Shown here piece after piece: positions 35,869-46,507 of a DNA stretch of 64,000 bases. The translations under genes and the position numbers were made by a program. The stretch covers positions 2,558,001 to 2,622,000 of the forward strand of contig OX365954.1 in the NCBI GenBank assembly GCA_947247005.1, in the 5' to 3' direction. Source of the stretch: Spisula solida (Eukaryota > Mollusca > Bivalvia > Venerida > Mactridae). A model generated the notes under the pieces. It was not told the DNA's origin. It did no database searches and saw nothing but the letters and a program-made list of their open reading frames with translations. The stretch's first letter is position 1. Every line of letters begins with the position of its first letter.

Positions 35869-36023
35869 TTATGAAAATTTATTTCACCTTTATCATGTCC
35901 ATCAAATTATCCCGGTTAATTAGATGTGAAAGTCATCGTTGTGTTTATTCACTATTGCTAAATTTAGGCTTAGCCCGGCTATTTTATGTTTGTCCATCGA
36001 TAGTATTGTTTATAAAATGTTTG

Positions 36024-36287
36024 TATATATCGCTGGCTTAGAATGAGAAGGTCGTTAGTGCGACATACGACCTTATAAGACTCTTGCATATTTGAAATCC
36101 GCATAGGCGCTTCTTATGAGCCTATTTTCATGAAATCGGAACTGGTCATGTTGCATGTTGACCAAACTGAAATTGAAAAAGCTTGTTTTTCCGTAAGTAA
36201 AGAGTAGTTGTCAGACCGTTTTTTCTTGTTTTCTCAAAATATTGATTTTGTACTTACGATCTTCTAATTCTAAGCCAGCGATATATA
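36024..36287 (-). mobile_element. MITE family A, copy 3 (most complete)
   Basis: The ends ATATATCGCTGGCTTAGAAT and ATTCTAAGCCAGCGATATAT are inverted repeats with further subterminal complementarity (AAGGTCGT... / ...ACGATCTT). The interior is the reverse complement of copies 1, 2 and 4. It is 264 bp and non-coding. Confidence 0.9.
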
Positions 36288-37040
36288 GGACCCTGGTCGC
36301 CTTTTAGATCCAAGCATGTAACTTCTTTAAGCTGTTATGTTGGATACAGACTGGCTATTTAAGTCTGGTTTAACTATACATGTACTTCAAATCAACCCAT
36401 CCAAAGTAGGAATCTAATTTTGTTATTTTGTAAAACTTCAGCGAAACTCATCATAGCACACAAACTGTTATGGATTCAAACAACAAACAATGCAAACATT
36501 GTCTCACACAGAGACTGACGGATCAATACAGGACGAAGTACGGTAGCAAGTGTAAGGCTTCATACGTAACTGTATAAAAACGAACGTCAATTCCATCCTG
36601 TCACATTTACTCAAGTTGACAAATTAGCTTATTGAATCATTTTAGGTAAAAAGAAAAACGCAAACCCGACATATCGAGGGACGTCTGTAATACTGCAGTA
36701 CATTCTTATTTAATAATATGCAGTTACAACAGTTTTGCGGTCAACCCTCGATATATGGGCTAACAAATTCAACATATTTAGCACTATTGTTCAATAAAAT
36801 GCGCACAGCTTTAATACTTGTTAAGTAAATATTGTGTTCTCAGTCTGGTATAGGAGCACATTTGACCTAGAACCAATGTTCCATTGATTATCAACCAGTA
36901 CATATATGCTGCAGCTCTAGTCTGGAGTACCTCCCCTACATCACTATGTTACAAGCAACCAAACTACTCTAGCACCAGTCACCTACAACTTCTCCGCGTG
37001 TCCATGACACAACCATAGACTATGTCACGGAATGACATAA
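36288..37040. other. Non-coding stretch
   Basis: A small inverted pair, ATATCGAGGG and CCCTCGATAT, lies at about 36671-36755. Nothing else was recognised. Confidence 0.5.
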
Positions 37041-37300
37041 CCTGGTGTGGTATTCACAAAGCATCTTAAGGGAAAACGTAGATTTTTCTTAAAGTCTTAA
37101 AATTTCCTTAAGTGATCAGCTCTACAGGAAACTCAAGTTTATCAATGTTTAACATCGTTAAGAAGCATTAGCTAAATACGTACAATAATCACCAAGAAAA
37201 CATGGGTTTTTCTTCGTTTCTTGGGAAATATGTGCAGCTCGTTTTTAACTTAAGTCAAAATTTTTAAGATTTCCCTTAAGATTGTTTGTGAATACCAGGC
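37041..37300. mobile_element. Inverted-repeat MITE with GGTATTCACAAA ends
   Basis: The left end GGTATTCACAAAGCATCTTA and the right end TAAGATTGTTTGTGAATACC are inverted. CTTAAGGGAAA and TTTCCCTTAAG extend the arms. Repeats with this TATTCACAAA...CTTAAG signature are common in mollusc and other marine invertebrate genomes. It is 260 bp with no coding frame. Confidence 0.85.
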
Positions 37301-38041
37301 CAGTTTCACTATCGGGGAGATTACGCCTGGCAAAGAAAACCTTATCGTTCAAGTTCCATTAACTTCACTCCATTTGTAACCACCCGTGTTGTAACATATC
37401 AAATGCCCAACATACATTATTTACCTCTAACACAACCAGTAACGTTAGTTTCAACTATATATATATACGTACACACAGAGGAAACCAAGCTGTGCTCAAA
37501 CTACCGATTAAACACAGATACATATTCAGTGTTTCTTAAATATATGCAATGGGTATGGAGGGGAGATAACCCTATTACAGATATGGACTTAACAATACAT
37601 CTATCAAGGGAGATTATTCTTTATATTTGTTTCAAAAAGCTAAAAATGAGACGGGTACACATCTAAACCTATCTCTTATCAGAGTAAATACTAGATTACA
37701 GTGTAATAAGTTTCTATGTTATCACCTTTATTTTGGATACTGTAAGGACACATTTGAGCAATGTATCCGTACGGCATTTCAAATACAAATTAGTTTCCAT
37801 CTCCTAACAATGTTGTGTCTATTGTGTCTGTTATTGTTTTCGTATATAATCATTTACTTCATTAATAATACGATACAGTCAAACCTGTGTTGAAGACCAC
37901 ATGGGAACAAAAACAAAACGCTCTTGACAAGCAAACCTCCCATCCTACCGTTTCTGGGGATATTTAACCAGTTAAGACAGACCTACTGCCGAGAAAGAGT
38001 ACTTTGTGCTGCGGTCATCAGTTGTCTTTACAGTTAGATGT
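37301..38041. other. Non-coding stretch
   Basis: Two overlapping plus-strand frames (37403-37666, 37627-37893) lack recognisable motifs and are not called. Confidence 0.45.
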
Positions 38042-39840
38042 CGCCATATCTCTTTGTGCTTTAGTTATCTGCATATCTCTTTGTGCTTAAGGTAACCTGC
38101 ATATCTTTTTGTGCTTTATGTTATCTGCATATCTTTTTGTGCTTTAGGTTATCTGCATATCTCTTTGTGCTTTATGTTATCTGCATATCTCTTTATGTTA
38201 TCTGCATATCTCTTTGTGCTTTAGGTTATCTGTATATCTCTTTGTGATTTAGGTTATCTGTATATCTCTTTGTGATTTAGGTTATCTGTATATCTCTTTG
38301 TGCTTTAGGTTATCTGTATATCTCTTTGTGCTTTAGGTTATCTGTATATCTCTTTGTGATTTAGGTTTTCTGTATATCTCTTTGTGCTTTAGGTTATCTG
38401 TATATCTCTTTGTGCTTTAGGTTATCTGTATATCTCTTTGTGATTTAGGTTATCTGTATATCTTTTTGTGCTTTATGTTATCTGCATATCTTTTTGTGCT
38501 TTAGGTTATCTGCATATCTCTTTGTGCTTTATGTTATCTGCATATCTCTTTATGTTATCTGCATATCTCTTTGTGCTTTAGGTTATCTGTATATCTCTTT
38601 GTGCTTTAGGTTATCTGTATATCTCTTTGTGATTTAGGTTATCTGTATATCTTTTTGTGCTTTATGTTATCTGCATATCTTTTTGTGCTTTAGGTTATCT
38701 GTATATCTTTTTCTGCTTTAAGTTATCTGTATATCTCTTTGTGCTTTAGGTTATCTGTATATCTCTTTATGATTTAGGTTATCTGTATATCTCTTAGTGC
38801 TTTAGGTTATCTGTGTATCTCTTTGTGCTTTAGGTTATCTGTATATCTCTTTGTGATTTAGGTTATCTGTATATCTCTTTGTGATTAAGGTTATCTGTAT
38901 ATCTCTTTGTGCTTTAGGTTATCTGTATATCTATTTGTGCTTTAGGTTATCTGTATATCTCTTAGTACTTTAGGTTATCTGTATATCTCTTTGTGCTTTA
39001 GGTTATCTGTATATCTCTTTGTGATTTAGGTTATCTGTATATCTCTTTGTGCTTTATGTTATCTGTATATCTCTTTGAGCTTTATGTTATCTGCATATCT
39101 CTTTGTGATTTAGGTTATCTGTATATCTCTAGGTTATCTGTATATCTGTGTGTGTTTAGGTTATCTATATATCTCTTTGTGCTTTAGGTTATCTGTATAT
39201 CTCTTTGTGCTTTAGGTTATCTGTATATCTCTTTGTGCTTTAGGTTATCTGTATATCTCTTTGTGCTGTAGGTTATCTGTATATCTCTTTGTGCTTTAAG
39301 TTATCTGTATATCTCTTTGTGCTTTAGGTTATCTGTATATCTCTTTGTGCTTTAGGTTATCTGTATATCTCTTTGTGCTTTAGGTTATCTGTATATCTCT
39401 TTGTGCTTTAGGTTATCTGTATATCTCTTTGTGCTTTAGGTTATCTGTATATCTCTTTGTGCTTTGGGTTATCTGTATATCTCTTTGTGCTTGATGTTAT
39501 CTGCATATCTCTTTCTGATTTAGGTTATATGTTAATCTCTAGGTTATCTGTATATCTGTGTGTGTTTAGGTTATCTATATATCTCTTTGTGCTTTGGGTT
39601 ATCTGTATATCTTTTTGTGCTTTAGGTTATCTGTATATCTCTTTGTGCTTTAGGTTATCTGTATATCTATTTGTGCTTTAGGTTATCTGTATATCTCTTT
39701 GTGCTTTAGGTTATCTGTATATCTCTTTGTGATCTATGTTATCTGTATATCTCTTTGTGATTTATGTTATCTGTATATCTCTTTGTGATTTATGTTATCT
39801 GTATATCCCTTTGTGTTCTAGGGTATCTGCATATTACTTT
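38042..39840. repeat. 28-bp satellite, about 64 units
   Basis: Units read AGGTTATCTGTATATCTCTT plus TGTGCTTT. Variants include GCATATC, GTGATTT and TTTATGTT types. Rearranged units recur: a deletion-type unit at about 38171 and again 357 bp later, and a TGTGTGTGTTT unit near 39131 and again 410 bp later. This points to segmental duplications inside the array. A 74-codon plus-strand frame is a by-product. Confidence 0.93.
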
Positions 39841-41391
39841 GTGCATTTACAATTAATGCACATTTTGTTTGAGACATTTCTCCTCCTTAAAAGTAAACAG
39901 TAATTAAAATGTGTTCAGAAACGATTCATTGCGAATTTATTTGTTTGCGTACATGCAATTAATTATATTTGAAAAGTACTTGAATCAAAATGTATTTGAA
40001 CTAAATCCCGATTGGAACTGAATCAACATGTTTGTAATATTATGTACTAAAATAAAACATATTTTTTATACTACACTCAACGTCATTTTAAGTGCAATCC
40101 ACGTGTTTTCTATGATTCATCAACACAATAGGATAAACACACTGGCTGCAATAATTTACGATTTACAAAACTGGAAATCGATGTGTTTATGTCTAACTCA
40201 TACAACCGTCAACATGTATCGATAGTTCTGTTTAATCTTTGGTATGACAAATGATAGCGCGGAAAATTTTAATTAACAATCGGTTTCTATTCACGTGAGC
40301 AAACCGCTCAGCGGCCCAATCACGTGACAAAATAAGACTAAACACTCCGTACATCAAAGACACGTCTGAAAATTAGATATAAAATACTTAAAAGACATAC
40401 AACAACTGGATTCAAAATTCCTAGAGAACACATTCCTTGAATTGTGAAAGTAGTTAATGTAGAATAGCCGGGTCCATACAGAACGTTTCTTTTAAGAGAA
40501 GAGTAAAGGAAAGGACAGGAAAGATTTCAACGTTTTTCTTCCAGTTGGTTTGTTTTCAATAATGTTCGACCTTTTTGGTCTCCTCTTTTTCATATAGCTA
40601 AGATCACATCAAGATAATGAAAATCATCCCGACAGTAGGCTTATCACGCTCATGTCCATTTACTGTAAGTCGGATAAGTCGAGTATTCAGGTCAGTCAGT
40701 TGTTTATAGAATATTGTGTACATCAACATTACAAGATCTCCTATTTTATAGATATTATATGTATTAGTATGTGGCTTAGTGAATAAGCATGTGTTTGTAC
40801 TACCCTTTTCTCCAATCAAAATTGTTTAAAACAATACAAATACAATTTTATCTTATTGAAATGTATGTATACAAGTGACAGGGGTGAATAAACGGACTAT
40901 ATGATTGTTGCCTTGGATTTCTATTTGACCAATATATTTTACACAACAGTGATTAAACGATACAAGTCGAGTCATATCAACATTGACTAGTGAGATCAAC
41001 ATTGGCTAGTGATATCAACATTGGCTAGTGTTTAAGTTTAAGCTTTAAGTTATTGTTTGGTTTTATATCGATTGTGAAACAAACTGACATCGTTTTGTAA
41101 CATTACAGTATTTACTCCTAATTACAACTTCCTGGTTGAATAAACGGAAGTGGCTCCTATGTCAGAGATTGTGAAGGTCAAGCTACAATCTAGTATTCAA
41201 ACCCATGACATTGTATCAGGATAGCAACTCTACATTTCGACCGCCTTGTTTTCCTTTATACTAATCATCTTACTTATTAATCATGAGATACCTATACTTT
41301 TCAAAACACAGCCTCACCTCTCTTCAGGACAAATAACACAAGGTATGTAAAGCAAGAGGTCATCAAACACGGCTTGATTCTATAACTCTTG
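39841..41391. other. Non-coding stretch
   Basis: AT-rich DNA. ATCAACATTGRCTAGTGA occurs three times in tandem near 40976-41030. No gene was recognised. Confidence 0.5.
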
Positions 41392-41530
41392 GCAACCTTC
41401 CCATGGTAACCTTCTTATGACAACCTTCCCATGACAACCTTCTCATGACAACCTTCCCATGACAACCGTCCCACGACAACCTTCCCATGACAACCTTCTC
41501 ATGACAACCTTCCCATGACACAACCTTCCC
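41392..41530. repeat. 14-bp minisatellite, about nine units
   Basis: Units of CAACCTTCCCATGA alternate with CAACCTTCTCATGA over about 138 bp, with a few diverged units (CATGGT, CCACGA). The minus-strand frame rich in GRLSWEGCH-type repeats is a by-product. Confidence 0.88.
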
Positions 41531-41929
41531 AAACATATGATAACACATAACCACAAATACTGACCTTCTATCTTCATACCATTCCTTCGTCACCAAACTA
41601 CGTAATGTTAAAACGGTTACAGAATCCATAAGAACCTACGACTGGATACCAAAAAATACATCCGTACTCACATATTGAACACAATATAACAGTCGTCCAA
41701 TTTCCTATTCAAAGTGTATCGTGGTACCCACTCTGATGACTGCTACAGAGATCGATAACACGTCTATATGTTAACTTCAAATTAACGCTAAGCGCACAAT
41801 TCACTTGAGGGAACATCCTACAAGAAAATATCGATACTCTGATGCTTGTAGACCATACACTGGCTGATGACGAAACGGGGGTGATGTAACGTATTGTTGA
41901 TTAGGACGGAGACCCAGTAACCTTATGCG

Positions 41930-42195
41930 TAGAAATGTCAGGGACATATTGACCATGGCTTTAAAGTGGTGGTGCAGTGAGGCAGTAACGTTTCTTCTTA
42001 GATATGTCCGTGAAGCATTGGTCTAACCTTTAAAGTCATGGGTGCAGTAAGACAGTAACCTTCTTTGTAGAAATGTCAGGAAAGCATTGACCTAACCTTT
42101 AAAGTGATGGGTGCAGTAAGGCAGTAACCTTCTTTGTAGAAATGTCAGGGAAGTATCGGCCAAACCTTTAAAGTGATGGGTGAAGTAAGGCAGAA
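41930..42195. repeat. 69-bp tandem array, four diverged units
   Basis: Each unit contains AGAAATGTCAGG, ACCTTTAAAGTGATGGGTGC and AGTAAGGCAGTAACCTTCTT. The last unit decays into the following DNA, where a 74-codon frame is not supportable as a gene. Confidence 0.85.
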
Positions 42196-42554
42196 ACTTT
42201 CGTGAAAATGTCAGTATTAGATCAGGTTAAAATGATGGGGCAGAAACATAGTAACTTTCTTTATGGAAATGTCAAGGGCAATATTGGTAACGGTTATATG
42301 AAGGGAAAAGGCGTAATAGTTTTCCTAATTGAAGTAGGCAGATACTCAGTTATGTCTTCCATACCGAATTGTCAGGAAAATATTGACAACGGTTCAAGTG
42401 CAGGAAACACTACACGTGTTGTGTGATTGATAGGAAACACTTAAAATGTCACATTGTGGCTATTTCAAGACATACTTGAAACAAGCATAGTGTATTACAT
42501 TCCAATCAATACTCAGCTACTATGGAAAAGTTCAACCACCTTTTGTGTTGTTCT

Positions 42555-42605
42555 ACAATACAACTTGAGATGCTTCGGGATATCGGGGCAAGGTCTCGTC
42601 GATAC
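42555..42605 (-). repeat. Short family P repeat match
   Basis: The minus strand reads CTTGCCCCGATATCCCGAAG then CATCTCAAG, matching about 45 bp of the family P segment at 29170-29220 and the start of that at 44329. The reading frame stops soon after. Confidence 0.5.
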
Positions 42606-42877
42606 AACCATGTTGTTTGTTCCCAAGCAAAACGGCATTGTTAGAGTAACAAATATACCAGGCAAAACAAAAAACGTCAACATTATATAAAATATATAGC
42701 GTGAATTTTGCGGCTGCTATAACTCAGTCAAACATTTGCCCCCATGAAAACGGCACAACGCTAAGCCGACTCCAGAACATACTAAGTCTTATGTTTTTAT
42801 TTTCCTTTGGAATCATAACTAGATCTAGTATTACTCCCCCGAAAACCATTACTAACGTATCTCTGCGTTTATGATTG

Positions 42878-43134
42878 ACATATGGTGCTGGCTTAGAATT
42901 AGAATGTCGTAAGTACAAAATCAATATTTTGAGAAAACAAGAAACGGTCTGAAAACTACTCTTTACTTATGGAAAACAAGCTTTTTAAACATTAGTTTGG
43001 TCAACATAACCAGTTCCGATTTCATGAAAATAGGCTCATAAGAAGCGCCTTGAGATGCAAATTTCAAATATGCATGAGTCTTATAATGTCGTAAGTAGCA
43101 CTTACGACCTTATAACTCTAAGCCAGTGATGTAT
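42878..43134 (+). mobile_element. MITE family A, copy 4
   Basis: The ends GTGCTGGCTTAGAATTAGAA and CTCTAAGCCAGTGATGTA are slightly decayed inverted repeats. The interior GAAAACTACTCTTTACTTAT and GAAAATAGGCTCATAAGAAG matches the other copies. It has the same orientation as copies 1 and 2. Confidence 0.85.
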
Positions 43135-44137
43135 TGAGCGTATTGTTGCAAGTAGAGAAAGATTTACAAACACTTCTACCAAAATGACGTAATTTCAGGC
43201 GTATGTTGGGGATAATATAAGACCAACAAAAGGGATAATTTAGCTCTCCATAGGCATTCATTAGAGACGTGTATAAGAGATCATTTAAGACGAGCTGAAG
43301 GGATGATTTAAGACTAACGTAGGAGCTAATTGAACTAAGTGCAGCGTAGGAACTAATTTGAGAACAGCATCACAGTAAGATAATAAAACAAATATGCGAA
43401 CATATAATACAGTAAGACGCTCTCTCATAACACACTCGGATATAGCGAATTCGTTTATAGCGATTTTCTCCGTATACCAATCTACAACGCATTTGCATTC
43501 ACCGAATTAAGAATTTAGAAACAGTAGTTAAATACCAAAAAAAAACCAAGAACATGAATTGTTTGTGTACTGAATCAGTACATAATGCCAATTAGCGATC
43601 TGGCGGCTTATCATTTGCTTGTTCCATATTTTCTATCATTGATCACAGAAGATTGGTTGCTCTTTAATGCCATTTCATGACAGAGTATTCAGTCAATACA
43701 GTGCAAACATGAGTTAATTAGAGACACTGCTCTTGTCTGTATTAGGATTGTAGAATGCAGAGAGTTCTGCGACATGGCGTCATACATTGCTGAGATTACA
43801 CAATTCAAGATGATGACAAAAATATCAATTTTTAAAAACTTTCACATGTGTCTTTTTTTCAGTACAATATGAATTGGCCTACAACTCGTAAATGATTTAG
43901 TTATATTGTCAGTAGATGTCGCAAATTTTCAGTGGAAATCTCATCAAATCTAGAACTCCGGCAAAGAACTAGACGGAATCCCTCTGTCTAACGCTCCGCA
44001 ATGTACAAATTGTACATTCGATTTCTGCATATAACAAAATAAAAATAACGAAGGTGACAGCAAGTTGTTTGTGGTATTACATAATTATTTCCTCAACCAG
44101 TTTTATTAATAATCATCAGGAGGAATGAACGTTGTGA
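43135..44137. other. Non-coding stretch
   Basis: A loosely repeated GGGATAATTTAG/GGATGATTTAAGAC pattern occurs at about 43205-43365. No gene was recognised. Confidence 0.45.
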
Positions 44138-44200
44138 AAAAAATATATACCACATTTATATAGCGCCCTTTTCATGCAAAAGGCGCTTAATTTAGACAAT
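44138..44200 (-). repeat. L2-type 3' tail, second copy
   Basis: The minus strand reads AAGCGCCTTTTGCATG then AAAGGGCGCTATATAAATGT, close to the known L2-type tail and to 30585-30670. Body sequence of a LINE or SINE was not recognised next to it. Confidence 0.5.
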
Positions 44201-44319
44201 ATTACCTAGACAAAAGGAAATATTATTTAGGCAAAAGGAAAGTCGGATCCTAGATGACAAGTCCTCTCCATCTTAGCACCATGTGAGAAGGGAAAATTCT
44301 ATAAAACACAAATGACATC

Positions 44320-44466
44320 ATGCCTTCATTTCCCGAAGCATCTCAAGTAGAAATCTCAGCTCTAATCGAACTTTTACTCAAATTAGAGTCTGGATTCGAG
44401 GAAAGTCTGACGTTCAGGCTCTTGGAATTTTACTGTAAAAAACCTAAACTAATATTTGTTTTGTGA
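44320..44466 (+). other. Repeat-associated reading frame, copy 2 (family P)
   Basis: A 48-codon frame from ATG (44320) to TGA (44464-44466) reads PEASQVEISAL, then ELLLKLESGF and FYC, parallel to the minus-strand frame at 29011-29346. The protein spacing between these blocks is conserved while many bases differ. The family is unrecognised. The unrelated minus-strand frame at 44449-44718 overlaps its end. Confidence 0.4.
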
Positions 44467-44719
44467 TACCGATGTTGAGTCCAGCATCTCGTGAAAAGAC
44501 ATGAAGACACACGAGTTGTTTCGGGAGATCTGGTCCTGTATAGTTGTAAACAAGAGCTCTGCTCGTACTTTCAAGACCATCCGAAGTACACGTATGATGG
44601 TCTGACGTATAATGTCCACAAGGACTTGATGAATCCGACCACCATGCTGTGTTGACTGTTGAACCGAATCTAGCGCGCGGAGGATGAAATAAATACTGCC
44701 TGGAATATGGCCGATCATA

Positions 44720-44971
44720 AAGTCAATGAATGAGAATGGATCAATGGTTACAATAACTGACTGATGACGGTCCGGTAGCTATAGTGACAATAATTGAGGA
44801 CGGGTGATTCCAAAGGCGATGACTGAGGACAGATTAGTTATTATAATGTCAATGACTTAGAACGGATCTGAGATTACTATGACAATGACTGAAGACGGAT
44901 CGCTGAACAAAGTGACTAAGAAGGGATCGGTGAACACAGAGGCAACGATTGAGGACGGATGTGTATAAAAT
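44720..44971. repeat. GACTGAGGACGGAT array, left part
   Basis: Diverged units of roughly 33-45 bp carry GACAATGACTGAGGACGGAT and GGTGATTACTAT-like blocks. The same units resume at about 46134-46204 and 46405-46490, after two insertions. This part ends at the left end of the family T element. Confidence 0.7.
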
Positions 44972-46133
44972 AACAAGAGCTGTCAACGAACAGCGCGCTC
45001 CACTATTCGCAGCGCCATGCTAGGATAGTACAATTACTATATATTCAAAACAAAATGCTTCATAACAGCAGCTGTGTAGAGGTTGGGGCTTCGAAGTCGA
45101 AAAAGGGGGATAATTCGGACAAAATATGCAGGACCGTTACCTACTCATGTGTAGGTCCTCTTGGTCATGATGGCATTTCTTAGTCCAAAAGGGGGCATAA
45201 TTTTAACAAAATGCTAAATAGTTATCCTCTCCTGTGTAGGGGTTGTGTCATGATATCGAACAAGTATGCAAAGTATCAAAGCAATACATGTATATCAATT
45301 CACTTTGAAGATATAAGGGGTTAAAAAACCTGTACCTAAACTTTAACATTTGCATTTCCAAGTCCAACAGGGGGCATGATTTCAACAAAAAACTTGATAG
45401 AGTTACCAACCCCTGTGTAGTGGTTGTTGGGGTCATGGTGGAGAACAAGTATGCATAGCAATATGTGAATGCACTTTGAAAATATGGGAGGTGAAACAAT
45501 CTGTACCTAAACTTTAACATTTGCACTAAATTGAAAAAGGGGCCATTATTTCAACAAAATGCTTGATAGAGTTACCTACCCCTGTGTATGGGTTTGGGTC
45601 ATGATGGTGAACACGTATGCAACGTATCAAAGCAAAATTTGAATACACTTTGAAAATATTAGATGTGAAAAACCTGTACCTAAACATTAGCATTTGCACT
45701 AAGTTGAAAAAAGATGGCATAATTTCACCAAATTGCTTAATATAGTTACCTACCCCTGTGTATGGGTTGGGGGTCACGATGGTGAACAAGTATACAAAGT
45801 ATCAAAGCAATATGTCAATGCACTATGAAGATATTAGAGGTTACAAAACCCGTACCTAAACTTTAACATGTGCACTATTTGCACTAAGTAGAAAAAGGGG
45901 GCATCTTTTCAACAAAATGCCTGATAGAGTTACCTACTCCTGCATATGGGTTGGGGTCATGATGGCAAACAAGTATGCAAAGTATGAAAGCAACATTTCA
46001 AAGGACTTAGAGAATATAAGAGGTTAAACAAACTGTACCTAAACTTTAACAAAAGTGTTGCGCCGACGCGAACGCCGACGCTCAGGTGAATACAATAGCT
46101 CCCCTTATTTTACGAACAGTGGAGCTAAAAATG
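44972..46133 (+). mobile_element. Tandem-core element family T, long copy (about six core units)
   Basis: It starts AACAAGAGCTGTCAACGAAC and CAGCGCGCTCCACT, and ends GCGCCGACGCGAACGCCGAC ... GAACAGTGGAGCTAAAAATG. Between them are about six diverged units near 172 bp with AGAGTTACCTACCCCTGTGT, GTCATGATGGTGAACAAGTA and CTGTACCTAAACTTTAACAT. The copy at 8078-8453 has the same ends with about one unit. The minus-strand frames inside are repeat by-products. It interrupts the GACTGAGGACGGAT array. Confidence 0.85.
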
Positions 46134-46204
46134 AGTAATGATGAATAGATGATTAATTTCAATGACTGGGGACGGATTGGCTTTTATAATGACAAAAACT
46201 GAGA
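46134..46204. repeat. GACTGAGGACGGAT array, middle part
   Basis: CAATGACTGGGGACGGATTG and ATGACAAAAACTGAGAACGG continue the unit type seen before 44972. The part ends at the SINE-like insertion. Confidence 0.65.
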
Positions 46205-46405
46205 ACGGACGAGACGTTAACCGAGGTCCAGTTTATGATGCTTTACATCGGCACGTAAAAGAACCAGGAAGCTTCTGGAACTAGGGCATCTTCTGTATCA
46301 TGCACTATCCCCCAATAATTAAAGTGACTAACCTCTTCTGGGGGGCTCGCCCTTATGGATTTCCGGTGGCGAGGATAAATAAAAGCAAATAAACGAAAAT
46401 AAACG
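46205..46405 (+). mobile_element. SINE-like element with CACGTAAAAGAACC core
   Basis: TTAACCGAGGTCCAG is followed by TTTACATCGGCACGTAAAAG, GAACC, and a GGGGGGCTCGCCC block, ending in an A-rich AATAAAAGCAAATAAACGAA tail. CACGTAAAAGAACC parallels CACGTCAAAGAACC in the tRNA-headed element at 10355. The A-rich end and the array units on both sides indicate retroposition into the array. No tRNA head is visible, so it is 5' truncated. Confidence 0.6.
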
Positions 46406-46507
46406 GATCGGTGATTACTATGAAAATGACTGAGGACGTCGTATTGTTTGTTTTAAATGAAAAAATGTCTGAGAACGGGACTATGATTGCAATAATGAAG
46501 ATGAAAT
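46406..46507. repeat. GACTGAGGACGGAT array, right part
   Basis: GGATCGGTGATTACTATGAA and AATGACTGAGGACG resume the array after the SINE-like unit and then decay before the large minisatellite. Confidence 0.6.

Noticed and set aside
41930..42426. Plus-strand coding region after the 69-bp array
   Set aside because: The frame at 42202-42426 begins in a decayed repeat unit and shows no domain.
45248..45789. Two adjoining minus-strand frames of about 90 codons
   Set aside because: They read across core units of the family T element in both cases and show no protein motif.
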